DNA of 64,000 bases from Paralithodes platypus (GCA_032716605.1 CM064517.1:28446967-28510966); one strand, 5' to 3'; shown: positions 54,907 to 64,000, numbered from the stretch's first letter. Notes: generated by a model not told the origin, from the sequence alone. Made by a program: numbers and translations.

Positions 54907-55283
54907 AGTTTTAGTGCAACTTTACAAATTAACATCTACATAACATGTATCTAATAATATATATTCAAAATTACATTTTAATACTTGTTGTGTTGCTTTG
55001 AGCTATAGGCTACAGCTTGCATCATGGACTGTATACGTATTTTTTATAGTGTATATGTATACTTAATGTTTTCCTCTTGCTTTTATATATCTAATTTATA
55101 TTAAATATTTTACAAGTGTTTTTACCAACATTAATTCTCTCTTAAAGACGTTCCCTCTTTAATCTATTGCCCCCTCATTTTGCAGACTTTCCCTTAACTT
55201 TGGTAACACTGCAGACAAGCCAGGCGCACAGATAACAAGGAGTATCTAATAAGGAGAAAAGACTGAGGTGTTTTTGTTGTATG
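54907..55283. other. AT-rich spacer, no gene seen
   Basis: Nothing recognised. Confidence 0.4.
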
Positions 55284-55419
55284 CCGTCTTGGTGGTGTAA
55301 TGGTTAAGGTGTCTAAAAATCTGTATGTGATAAACCGGGTTCGAATCCTGGTGGATCACATATATGCTTTCATTAATTTCATTGGAGGTGTTTGGTGTTG
55401 TGGTGAAATTAATAAAAAG
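55284..55419 (+). mobile_element. tRNA-derived SINE (family A), copy 2
   Basis: The head begins GTCTTGGTGGTGTAATGGTT (A-box TGGTGTAATGG). The B-box is GGTTCGAATCC. The body contains TTCATTGGAGGTGTTTGGTG and the end is GTGAAATTAATAAAA. Same layout as 2571-2705 in the opposite orientation. Confidence 0.85.
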
Positions 55420-56169
55420 TAGACTACAACAGTGCTGCCACCAAATCCCTTGGACACGCGGCGAAATAACCGTGTGACGTCACGCTTTGGCCTCTATCCT
55501 TCTGTACTCTATGGACCAGATGAATGAACCCATGAGCGAAGCAAAGTGGTTCGGAGCTTCATTCGTCTTTATTCCCATAATTCTTGCTCCTATTTATCAG
55601 TTCATTCCCACCGTAGTTTTTTTTTTTTTTTTACTGTACAATACAGATATGCTGTGTATGATTTTTTGTTTTTATCAGCATGCATATTGTGTGTATAATA
55701 TACTCTGCCATTGGTATATATTATAATACTTTGAGAGTAGGAACAATATCTTGATAATATATTTTAAGGATTCGAACTTAAACTCACATACGACTGAATA
55801 CACTAAGACAAGAAACACGTGTCAACTGTAGTCATGATAGAAGGAAGTCGTGTGTATATTGTTTATAAGATTATCCCCATTCTCTCTTTCTCTCTCTCTC
55901 TCTGATCATGTGATTCAGGCATCAATAAACAAATGGTGCGAGTCCGTATTATCTGAATCGGTTGTAGCTAATCGATGCTTTTAACCGACTCAGTACGGTG
56001 GCGTCTGTCTAATGCTAATATGGCCAACATTGTAAGACTTTTCTCAACATAGGAGCGGTCTCTCTTAAACAAGGAGCTAAGACCTTTATATCAGTTTTCT
56101 TTATTACAGTTGCAGTTTGTGGACATATAGTGTTGCTCTACTTGCAATGACAGTGCTGTAATTTGATCC
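55420..56169. other. intergenic, no gene seen
   Basis: It contains poly-T (about 55617-55632) and a short (CT)n (about 55885-55902). No gene recognised. Confidence 0.45.
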
Positions 56170-56197
56170 GAGCGCCAGTGAATTGTATATATATACA

Positions 56198-56247
<50 letters not shown>

Positions 56248-56258
56248 CACTGGCGCTC
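56170..56258. repeat. hairpin: 15-bp perfect inverted arms around (TA)n
   Basis: GAGCGCCAGTGAATT at 56170-56184 is exactly inverted at 56244-56258. The whole interval between is TA microsatellite. Confidence 0.95.
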
Positions 56259-56474
56259 AGAACACACACGACCGCATACAAGTACAGTACATAAACACTC
56301 AAACACTTAAACGCGCACATAAAAAATACAAGTACACAAAAACAAGTAGAGGCACCCGTGAAGCACCACACTGGGAGGAGTTTCATAATGTATTAAGTTA
56401 AGTACTAAGAAGAGCTGGGTTGAGACGTTCACTCAAATGTTAATGTAACACACCCGCACACATATACAGTCTTC

Positions 56475-57101
56475 ACACAACAACACACACACACACACAC
56501 ACACATACATTTCAACACACACTCACAATATACACATGGAGACGTACAGTAAACGTGATACACAGAAAAGAAGAATTAAATCATTTGTTTATCAATAATC
56601 TACCAAGAAGAGCTGACTCGAAATGTCTGGTCGATATGTTATGTCTCACCCACCCACACACATACACATATCACTAACGTACACATATGCACACATGATT
56701 CACGTACACACACTTATTATTCACACTCACATAGACATACACACATGATTCAAATACTCACATACAATATAGTCACAATCGCGCACACACACATGCTTCA
56801 CACACAAACGATAAATACTACACACACCCACCCACCCACACCCAAACACACAAACACATTATTCACACTCTCTCACACACAAACAATCCATACTACACAC
56901 ACCCACCAACCCACCCACACCCAAACACACACACACACACATCATTCACGTACAGTACACACACACACACACACATGATTCACACTCTCTCACACACAAA
57001 CGATCCATACTACACACACCAACACCCACACACCCACCCACCCACACCAAAACACACACACACACACATCATTCACGTACAGTACACACACACACACACA
57101 C
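56475..57101. repeat. (CA)n-rich region with longer repeats
   Basis: Several CA runs alternate with a repeated phrase (CATTATTCACACTCTCTCAC, ACACAAACRATCCATACTAC, ACACACCCACC) occurring about three times at 110-120 bp spacing. The CACACCC-rich plus frame is a translation of this. Confidence 0.85.
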
Positions 57102-57184
57102 GGGATTACCAAGCAGCACCCCAACATCGCTGACCTTGACTCAATGATTGCCTTCCACGAAAAGCAAACTTCAAACGTTCCAAC
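57102..57184 (+). repeat. microsatellite-bordered core repeat, copy 1
   Basis: A unique core between (CA)n on the left and (CT)n then (TA)n on the right, containing GGGATTACCAAGCAGCA and TTGCCTTCCACGAAAAG. An inverted copy lies at 59586-59674 with the same order of microsatellites. Confidence 0.85.

Positions 57185-57260
<76 letters not shown>
57185..57260. repeat. (CT)n then (TA)n
   Basis: CT run 57185-57211, TA run 57212-57258. Confidence 0.95.
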
Positions 57261-57387
57261 ATCTCTCCATCATGACCACCACTACCATCGTCTCCATCAA
57301 CACCACTACAACCACACTACACGGAGAAACAAGGTATAAGAAGAACGTCTAAAAGAGTTACATATCCTTCGTTAAATAAAGCACATG

Positions 57388-57605
57388 CTAAAGCCGGTAT
57401 CACACGAGCGCTTTTATAGTCAACATTCGATGACCAACATTTTTCTGGCAACATTTCTGGAATATTTTACACTGGTATCGGAAACTAGACTGATGATATA
57501 TGCATTTAGGTAGCAGAAATATTATAAATATTAGCCTCATAAGCTGCCAGACCAGTGTTAAGGATAAATGTTGAGTGAAAAAACGCTCGTGTGATACCGG
57601 CTTAA
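57388..57605. mobile_element. MITE-3, copy 3
   Basis: AAGCCGGTATCACACGAGCG on the left and CGCTCGTGTGATACCGGCTT on the right followed by AA; TTAA on the right side. Interior ACTGGTATCGGAAACTAGAC is shared with other copies. Confidence 0.85.
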
Positions 57606-57710
57606 GAGGGGACCTAATCAAAGTATGTAAGAGTATTATACATTTCTTGACAAAATGGAATGTAAACAAGTACTACACAATGATCATTAAAAGACACTAT
57701 AATAAATGGT

Positions 57711-58062
57711 TGTAAGGTCCTTGGAAAGACTTTTAATGGGTGTAAGGTCCTTGGTAAGACTTTTAAGGGGTGTAAGGTCCTTGGTAAGACTTTTAATGGG
57801 TGTAAGGTCCTTGGTAAGACTTTTAATGGGTGTAAGGTCCTTGGTAAGACTTTTAAGGGGTGTAAGGTCCTTGGTAAGACTTTTAATGGGTGTAAGGTCC
57901 TTGGTAAGACTTTTAATGGGTGTAAGGTCCTTGGTAAGACTTTTAATGGGTGTAAGGTCCTTGGTAAGACTTTTAAGGGGTGTAAGGTCCTTGGTAAGAC
58001 TTTTAAGGGGTGTAAGGTCCTTGGTAAGACTTTTAATGGGTGTAAGGTCCTTGGTAAGACTA
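57711..58062. repeat. 30-bp minisatellite, about 12 copies
   Basis: The unit contains TGTAAGGTCCTTGGTAAGAC followed by TTTTAATGGG or TTTTAAGGGG. The last unit runs directly into TATTAAGGGG, the start of MITE-1 at 58063. The AAGGGG variant matches the first bases of the MITE. The arginine/leucine-rich frame is a by-product. Confidence 0.95.
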
Positions 58063-58425
58063 TTAAGGGGAGACAGACCGTTTTTCTGGATCCCCTTCTC
58101 CCTAATGTTTAGCCCCCACTAGTTTTGAGATTTTAAGACGTTGGTTCCATTAGTTTGGGAATTTGATGACCTTTCACCCCATTTCTTTGTCAATATTAAG
58201 ACCCTTCGTACCATTTAAGTGTCGATTTTGCGATAGCGAGCCTTTAATTTTAGGAGGAATCGGCCTTTGGCCGGGACATTTTTCTACCGAAAAATGTACA
58301 AATCTATCTTGCAGGGGGGGTCTAAGGGGTGTTTTTCTAAGCTTGATGGAGGTCTAGGGAGGAAACTAAAAAAATATATGAATAAATGAATGAATAGACC
58401 AAACAAACAGCCACTGTCCCCTTAA
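58063..58425 (+). mobile_element. MITE-1, copy 10 (full length)
   Basis: TTAAGGGGAGACAGACCG on the left and CACTGTCCCCTTAA on the right, landmarks in plus order. Part of the CTGGCGAGCGATAGC block is missing (TCGATTTTGCGATAGC). Confidence 0.9.
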
Positions 58426-58631
58426 CTCACACGAGGCAGAGTAAATCATTTATTTAGTCGCGTAGTAAGCTTACGGATTGGGTTACGAGTGTTATGCTGT
58501 CCAAACTTTCAATAATAGACAAGATGAAAACGAAGTGTTCTATCCTTTATGCCCATCTATATCCCTATTACATTGGCTAGGTAGGTTAACTATCAGCAGC
58601 ATCGTTAAGCCAAATATATCTGATGTTGCTT

Positions 58632-58983
58632 GATTTCGATTGCTCTCGTCTCACACACGAGGGGTCGGGGGTTCAATCCTCGGCCGGGCGGAGACAAATT
58701 GGGCTTGTCTCCTTTCATGTGTTAGCCTCAGTTCACCTAGCTGTAAATAGGTACCTGGAATAAGTGGACGACGTTGTGACGTCCCATCTGGGGTTGGCAA
58801 AAATGGTACAAGGCGAGATGGGTATCATATGGTTCACCTAAGCTGATGGCTACCTAAGCCTTCGGGCGAGACGGTACCGTCTACAGTGAGAATGGTACCA
58901 TACAGATCCACCCTAAGCCTTTGTTTCCGATGTCGCCAATTGGCTAAAAATACAGACTACACACACATCCACAGCCATTCCAA
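58632..58983 (+). mobile_element. tRNA-Val-like SINE (family V), copy 2, head truncated
   Basis: It starts inside the head (GCTCTCGTCTCACACACGAG), keeps the B-box region GGGGTTCAATCC, then follows the same body as 28326-28690 (CAGTTCACCTAGCTGTAAAT ... GGCTAAAAATACAGACTACA). Confidence 0.85.
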
Positions 58984-59447
58984 CGATACATATAACACCT
59001 ACACATATAGGAGGCGGGAAATAACGAGCATGCTCACTCCCGCAATACAACTAGAGTAAGTACAACTAGAGTAAGTACACCCTTACTTTCACTCTCTTTA
59101 CACACACAGACACAGACACACACATTAGTTTACTGGTGAACTGAGAATCGTTGGGACTAACCCCCAAATTCTAGAACCACGCTTAAGATTTTTTCTAAAC
59201 CATATATCGAACTAAAATAATACAACTGAGTGTAAATTTTAGATAATTGGTCTATAAATTATATTCAGTTTCAGAAAAATTACTATTTATTTCTGCTTAA
59301 TTCCTGCATGAAGGTTTAGGGAAACACTTAAGTACAGTTTTAAGTTACAGGGGTTAGACACCTGCTTCACTTGGTTTAAAACAGTAATTGCAAACCAGAA
59401 ATAAGACACTGAGTTGCTCCCGAAAATAGTGATATATTTATACAGCA

Positions 59448-59450
<3 letters not shown>
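58984..59450. other. spacer, no gene seen
   Basis: GTACAACTAGAGTAA is tandemly repeated twice at about 59050. Nothing else. Confidence 0.45.
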
Positions 59451-59499
<49 letters not shown>

Positions 59500-59506
59500 A
59501 TATACA

Positions 59507-59570
<64 letters not shown>
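59451..59570. repeat. (CT)n then (TA)n
   Basis: CT run 59451-59494 and TA run 59507-59565. Confidence 0.95.
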
Positions 59571-59576
<6 letters not shown>

Positions 59577-59585
59577 GAGGTGGAG

Positions 59586-59674
59586 TGCATTGAACGAACG
59601 TTTCAATTCCTCTTTTCGTGGAAGGCAATTTAGACAAGGACAGTAATGCAATGTTGCTGCTTGGTAATCCCGTG
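59586..59674 (-). repeat. microsatellite-bordered core repeat, copy 2 (inverted)
   Basis: CTTTTCGTGGAAGGCAAT and TGCTGCTTGGTAATCCCGTG match copy 1 in inverse orientation; (GT)n follows, (TA)n and (CT)n precede. Confidence 0.85.
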
Positions 59675-60490
59675 TGTGTATGTGAATTATATGAGTGTGT
59701 GTGTGTGTATATGTGTAAGAGAGAGCGAGAGCGAGAGAGAGATTCAAAGTACGACAAAATGTGTGGATACACAGAGCTTGAAACTGCTTAAGTCGTAGAA
59801 TGACGGAAAATAGATTGAGGGAGAAAGCTCAAGAATAATATTTAGTTGTTGAGTGGAAGACAACTGGGAAAATCGGTTCACTCCTGTGTTAGAGAGTTGG
59901 GATAAGGTACGTTAGGATAATGTTATGTTACGATAGATTAGGTTATTATAATTATTTGGGTTGGGATAGGCTATACAGTATGTGTCTTTTATGTTAGGAT
60001 AAGTTAGCTTAGAATATACTCATTTCACATCATTAAGTCGTGGACATAATTGAAGGGGGTTGTGGTGGGGTAAGTAGATATGCAATATTAGTAGAAAGCA
60101 AATAAAGAGTGATTCGGGACTATATGAAAGTATCATATAAAATTTGTAGATTACGTTAATACTTGTTTCGACGTCTTGAGCTACCAGCATACAAACATAA
60201 ATGCGACACCAATAACAAAAGTTTATCATATATGTATTTATACCCATATATGTATATTTACCTAAAGAATAACTCACCAATTTTGTTGAGCATTAGCTTA
60301 GAAGATAGTGCCATAGTTAAACATCTGAATTAGTGTGCTTACAGTACATGTCCTCATCTGTAATTAAGCTCATTCAATTAATGATAATAATGTGTGTGTA
60401 AATTCAATGAGGAGCTTAACCAGGAAATACAAGGCTACAAAGAATGAAGTCAAAATATATACAGTATATACTGTATATACAAATATTTAT
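59675..60490. other. intergenic, no gene seen
   Basis: GGTTA/GGATA steps at about 59900-60010. The frame at 60020-60280 has no recognised domain. Confidence 0.45.
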
Positions 60491-60498
60491 ATATGCAT

Positions 60499-60501
<3 letters not shown>

Positions 60502-60545
<44 letters not shown>

Positions 60546-60605
60546 TATATATATATATATATATATCATGTATCTATGCAGTATATATACAGTATACATA
60601 TATAT
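60502..60605. repeat. (TA)n runs
   Basis: TA tracts broken by CACAGTA and CATGTATCTATGCAG. Confidence 0.95.
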
Positions 60606-60612
60606 TATAATA

Positions 60613-61868
60613 TGGAGGAAACATTCAAATGGTACCGCCGCCTTCAATATCACGAAACTCATACTTTCTATGTTTCTGCCGGGAATCAAGCCAAATCTGT
60701 CCTCCAATTCGCCCAAAACTGTTTCATAAGTAATATATGTTCTGAACTTGCCAACTCTAGCTCTTCTCAAGCTTCAACCACTCCAACAATTTTACTTTCT
60801 CCTCATTCCCTCCTCGTTTCCACTTTGACGGCACCACCGCCACATCTTCCTCTGAAAAAGCTGAACTCTTCGCTCAAACGTTCACTAACACTCCACCTTG
60901 GATATTCTGGTGCTATTCCTCCCTCTCCACCCTCTATTACTTACTTATGCCTAATATTATAATCTCTTCTAAGGATGTACTTTCTGCCCTCTGTGGCCTA
61001 ATACTAAGAAGGCTCATAATCTTCTTTCAGAACGCTAGTATGGCTTCACTCTACTGGTGATCTCATTACTTATCTTACTAACTCTTGGTCACCCTCCCTT
61101 GGGACTTCGATGAGACATTATCTCTTGCACTAGACATATTGCGTGCGTGCCTTCGATAAAGTCTGACACAAATCTCTAACTTCCAAGCTACCCTCTTTTG
61201 GTTGCTATCCCTCGGTCTGTGCCTATGTAGAAAATTTCATTTCTGGCCGTTCCATAGCTGAGGTTGTGGACGGCCATCGCTCACTTCCTCAACCTATCAA
61301 CTCCGGTGTTCTTCAGGGTTCTGTTCTGTCTCCAGTTCACTTTCTGATATTCATTAATGATCTTCTTGATTGTACCTCTAGCCCTATTCACTCATATGCT
61401 GATGAATCTACCTTACATTATTCAACTAGTTTTCCATAACGACCCACCACACAATAATTCCAAAACTCATAGGATGAGGTCATAGCTTGCCTAGTATCTT
61501 CTATTGCCTATTTTCGATTGGGGCAGAGAGAATCTTGTCCCTTTCAATTATTCCAAGACCCAATATCTCCTGTCTACCCGTTGCAATCTTGCACAAGACT
61601 ATCCAATATTATTCAATAGTATACGAATCAACCCTTCATCTTCCCTCAATCTTCTCGGTATATCCTTTTTTTATGACCTTTCATGGCACAATCTTATTAC
61701 CACTATTGGTAAAACAGCTTCCCAGAAGTAAGGTGTGCTCAAACGTTTCCATGGGTTCCCCACCCCTTCACAACTTCTTGCTCTGTACAGGGGCACTGTG
61801 CGCCCATGTATTGAGTATTGTTCACATGTGTGGGGAGGCTTAACCCATACCGTACCTCTCGAACGTAT
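60613..61868 (+). pseudogene. Jockey-like LINE remnant (linker, RT, C-terminal)
   Basis: In order on the plus strand, across changing frames: an opening with QFAQNCFISNICSELANSSS; a region whose pieces encode SRAFDKV-like motif A (about 61150); GVLQGSVLSP-like motif B (about 61300); and motif C YADEST at 61395-61412, where the second catalytic Asp is Glu. Then NLLGISFFYDLSWHN, IGKTASQK, a stop, GVLKRFHGFPTPSQLLALYR and GTVRPCIEYCSHVWGGL. Multiple frameshifts and a changed catalytic residue mark it as dead. It is the same family as 26752-27175. It ends at a MITE-1 fragment. Confidence 0.88.
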
Positions 61869-61884
61869 TAAAACCTCAAAACTA

Positions 61885-61917
<33 letters not shown>

Positions 61918-61978
61918 TTTTTTTATGCTGAACATGAGGGAGAAGGGGATCCAGAAAAAGCGAGTAGTACCCCCTTAA
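61868..61978 (-). mobile_element. MITE-1 fragment with (TA)n and poly-T
   Basis: AAAACCTCAAAACTAATAT, then TA/T runs (61887-61924), then GAACATGAGGGAGAAGGGG and GTAGTACCCCCTTAA. The T run has split the family phrase AATATGCTAAACATGAGGG. Confidence 0.8.
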
Positions 61979-62189
61979 CCCATTATTACCAGGGACGTCC
62001 TTTTCATCATATTCTGGGAACTGTTAGCTGATTATATTCAGCTTAGGAATGACCTATGACAATAATATAAGGCTTCAAACATCTCAACCAACCACTTTTA
62101 ACTACCACAGATCCTTCCTAAGCTGCATAATATCGTCTAAATATAACTAGAATTCAATATAACACACGTCGCTGGTACTCAGAGGTTTA
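61975..62189. mobile_element. MITE-2, copy 5 (decayed), sharing TTAA with MITE-1
   Basis: TTAACCCATTATTACCAGGG on the left and GTCGCTGGTACTCAGAGGTT on the right; inner arms TTAGCTGATTATATT and ATATCGTCTAA. Its first TTAA is the last TTAA of the MITE-1 fragment. Confidence 0.75.
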
Positions 62190-62682
62190 GGGACCCAAAT
62201 GTGTAAACTGCTTTCTTGCAAGTATATAAGTCAAATTACCTAACACATATAATAAGTAAAATGCTTGGGTATTGACAAATATCGTAGAGGTGTATATATT
62301 TTATTATATTCTCTAAATACATATCACAACCAATAAGTAATAATGCCTTAGTTTCTACCTGAGTATCCTTGTGTACAACACTACAAAAGGATGCAATGCA
62401 GTAAGGAAATGGTACCATACAAATACTGGAGTTGGTTTACTCTGTTCTTTCTTTCAAATAGTTACTTTATGTAAACAGTTAAATAATATATGCAATTCGC
62501 TTTGTTTTAAAGTACATTCAAAATGACAGTACAACAAAAAAATCATGATAATAGATAAAAACGTTGATTTGTTCAAAGTTGATCAAAAATTGTTGAATAT
62601 TCCATTCATTAGTGGTACCTATATAATACTTATGTTACACTTTTCTCCCGGATTCACCATGTTGTGTCAATGTTTTCCGTCT
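62190..62682. other. probable 3' untranslated/downstream region of the minus-strand gene
   Basis: AT-rich. On the minus strand AATAAA occurs at 62300-62305 as a possible polyadenylation signal, about 380 nt after the stop codon. No other gene seen. Confidence 0.35.
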
Positions 62683-62719
62683 TCACTTGCCGAAATCGTG
62701 TTTGAAGGTGAAGAGTCCA
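62683..62719 (-). CDS. attacin-like protein, terminal coding exon
   Basis: The 3' splice site reads TTGTTTCTTGCAG just before 62719. The exon completes a split codon (AG/T, Ser) and encodes GLFTFKHDFGK followed by TGA at 62683-62685. The short aromatic/basic end on a Gly-Leu-Phe strand resembles the closing beta-strand of attacins. The phase (2) matches the exon at 63063. This exon is too short for ordinary frame finding, and the choice depends on the splice signal and phase agreement. Confidence 0.7.
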
Positions 62720-62817
62720 CTGCAAGAAACAAAGGGAATATTAACAAGTCTATTCTATGTATTTAGTATTATACAATATTGCTCGACACATATATTTTCT
62801 ATGAGATTGAATACATA

Positions 62818-63032
62818 TTAACCCTTTGAGTACCAGCGACGAGTGTTTAATTTTACTTTAGCAATTATTAGACCATATTATGCATCTGAAGAAGGATCTG
62901 TGGTAGTTAAATGGGTTGGTTTAGATATTTTGAAGTGTTATTATTGCTAGAGATCCTTCCTTAACTGAATATAATCGTCTAATCATTGCCAGAATATCAT
63001 GAAAAGGATGTCACCGGTACTGAACGGGTTAA
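62818..63032. mobile_element. MITE-2, copy 6, in the last intron of the attacin-like gene
   Basis: TTAACCCTTTGAGTACCAGC on the left and TCACCGGTACTGAACGGGTT followed by AA on the right; inner arms TTAGACCATATTATG and ATAATCGTCTAA. It ends 30 bp from the exon at 63063. Confidence 0.8.
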
Positions 63033-63062
63033 GTAAATGCTAAGTGATGCTAAATTGCTCAC

Positions 63063-63164
63063 CTTCCCCCATTGCTGGACGACCCACTTAAGCCGAAAGA
63101 TGTGTCCTTGTTAGGCCGGTACTCGTAACCCACACGTCCTCCAGCGTTGGTCTCGCTTCCGAAG
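63063..63164 (-). CDS. attacin-like protein, glycine-rich exon (third visible)
   Basis: 102 nt between TGTTTGTCTCCCCAG and GTGAGC, phase 2 at both ends. It encodes FGSETNAGGRVGYEYRPNKD followed by TSFGLSGSSSNGG. The pattern GG-x-x-GY-x-Y-x-PN-x-DTS-x-x-LSG repeats that of the exon at 63843-63947, as in the paired G domains of attacins. Both neighbouring introns are short. Codon use is mixed GC-rich, unlike the AT-rich surroundings. Confidence 0.8.
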
Positions 63165-63301
63165 CTGGGGAGACAAACAGAAAACTAGGTATTACAAACT
63201 GTGTTGAAGAATCGTGATAGGTATGGTAGATGTATGATATATTATTCAACGATAAACTGATAGAAGAAGAAGAAGAATAACAACATTAACAAGGTACCCA
63301 C

Positions 63302-63397
63302 CCCCTGTAGCTGGTCCTCTCAGCCTCCACCCCGCCAGACACGGAGTGCCGCCCAGAGTTGTGGGTCAAACTCAAACTGCCGCTGTTCTGCTTCCAA
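63302..63397 (-). CDS. attacin-like protein, connecting exon (second visible)
   Basis: 96 nt between TTATCTATGTCCCCAG and GTGGGT, phase 2 at both ends. It encodes WKQNSGSLSLTHNSGRHSVS followed by GGVEAERTSYR. The LSLTHNSGRHSVSGG strand resembles the LxLxHNxxHxLxxxA strand that separates the two glycine-rich halves of attacins. All three internal introns share phase 2, so these exons could be duplicated or skipped without shifting the frame. Confidence 0.8.
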
Positions 63398-63474
63398 CTG
63401 GGGACATAGATAACAAATTAGCGTACTGTATACATATATTGGTAAATTAACTAAGAAAAACTTGACGGAAATAA

Positions 63475-63600
63475 TATAAACACTTTATGAGGAAGAGCAC
63501 TTTCTTGACGTTTCCATTAGAGCTTCATCATTGACTTGAAAACAAAACTCTAAGCAAGCAAAACGTCAATATAGTGCTCCTTCTTTTATGGTGTTTATAA
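63475..63600. mobile_element. small hairpin element in an intron of the attacin-like gene
   Basis: The left arm (AATATAAACACTTTATGAGG, AAGAGCACTTTCTTGACGTT) is inverted on the right (AAAACGTCAATATAGTGCTC, CTTCTTTTATGGTGTTTATA). About 125 bp. A GATGAAGC...GGAAACGTC motif on the minus strand resembles the one at 30149-30172. Confidence 0.65.
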
Positions 63601-63842
63601 GGTATTGATATACATAAATTGATAACTTAATTATATATTGGATATATAGCAATTATGACAGGGTTGATGTTTGGACCTTAATATATTTGAGGGATCAGCT
63701 ACTAGCAAGATATCACAACTGGTGTGTTTTGCGTTCCAGAGGAACACATGATTTTATTAACACACACGAACACATATGATTACTTTCATAATATATTTAT
63801 CTGTGTGTTTCTATTTTTATTTATATACTCTCTCTTACTCAC

Positions 63843-63947
63843 TTGCCAGCGAGGTCCCTGGTGTGAGCGCCAGAGAGAGACAGACTGGTATCATCGTTGG
63901 GGTTGAACGCATATCCTCCACCAACACCAGCGCTTGAACTGCTGCCT
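63843..63947 (-). CDS. attacin-like protein, glycine-rich exon (first visible; gene continues off window)
   Basis: 105 nt between ATTTTCCTTTCAG and GTGAGT, phase 2 at both ends. It encodes GSSSSAGVGGGYAFNPNDDT followed by SLSLSGAHTRDLAG. With the three downstream exons this gives the last 112 residues of a Gly/Ser-rich protein with an alternating beta-strand pattern. Attacins are secreted antibacterial proteins of about 180-200 mature residues that act on the outer membrane of Gram-negative bacteria. The signal peptide, propeptide and N domain would lie beyond 64000. An unrelated glycine-rich cuticle or coagulation protein is the alternative. Confidence 0.8.
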
Positions 63948-64000
63948 CTGAAAGGAAAATACATATCTCAGCTAGAAGATTCGTTTATCCTTTTTTTACT

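Noticed and set aside
57706..58122. 138-codon Arg/Leu-rich frame
   Set aside because: A 30-bp minisatellite translation running into MITE-1.
62545..62766. 73-codon plus-strand frame
   Set aside because: It overlaps the minus-strand terminal exon of the attacin-like gene and has no domain or splice support.

Overview
This is eukaryotic, repeat-dominated, gene-poor DNA, most likely from a decapod crustacean or a close arthropod relative. The reasons are: very long (GA)n, (CT)n, (TA)n and (GT)n tracts every 1-3 kb; degenerate TTAGG runs (the arthropod telomere motif); decayed non-LTR retrotransposons; tRNA-derived SINEs; and an intron-split gene at the right edge. No bacterial operon logic applies, and almost all long reading frames are microsatellite or minisatellite translations. 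The species assignment is inference.

Layout. 1-2285 is a 30-bp minisatellite with a higher-order repeat. 2286-4475 is a diverged tandem array interrupted by a SINE. 4794-5382 is a LINE fragment. 5.4-11 kb holds microsatellites, a MITE and small tandem repeats. 11-25 kb is dense with three families of short TTAA-bounded elements (called MITE-1, MITE-2 and MITE-3 here), a foldback element with an expanded minisatellite, a perfect 25-bp palindrome, and 18-bp and 19-bp arrays. 25-33 kb holds SINE and LINE pieces and microsatellites. 33.5-35.3 kb is one LINE inserted into another. 37.5-45.7 kb is a tandem duplication of about 4 kb with nested MITEs. 46-49.7 kb holds LINE remnants and a mosaic repeat. 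50.8-54.9 kb is a DNA element with 20-bp terminal inverted repeats that carries a degraded LINE. 55-62 kb holds a second copy of the SINE, inverted microsatellite-bordered repeats, a 30-bp minisatellite joined to a MITE-1, a tRNA-Val-like SINE and another LINE pseudogene.

The one convincing host protein gene is on the minus strand at the right edge (62683-63947, continuing off the window). Four coding exons, all joined by phase-2 introns, encode the C-terminal 112 residues of a glycine/serine-rich attacin-like secreted protein. A weaker candidate is an isolated terminal exon at 45815-45982 (+). The strongest structural themes are: TTAA-bounded elements that abut and share a single TTAA; minisatellites that begin exactly at MITE ends; and insertion histories that can be read by comparing the two halves of the 37.5-45.7 kb duplication.
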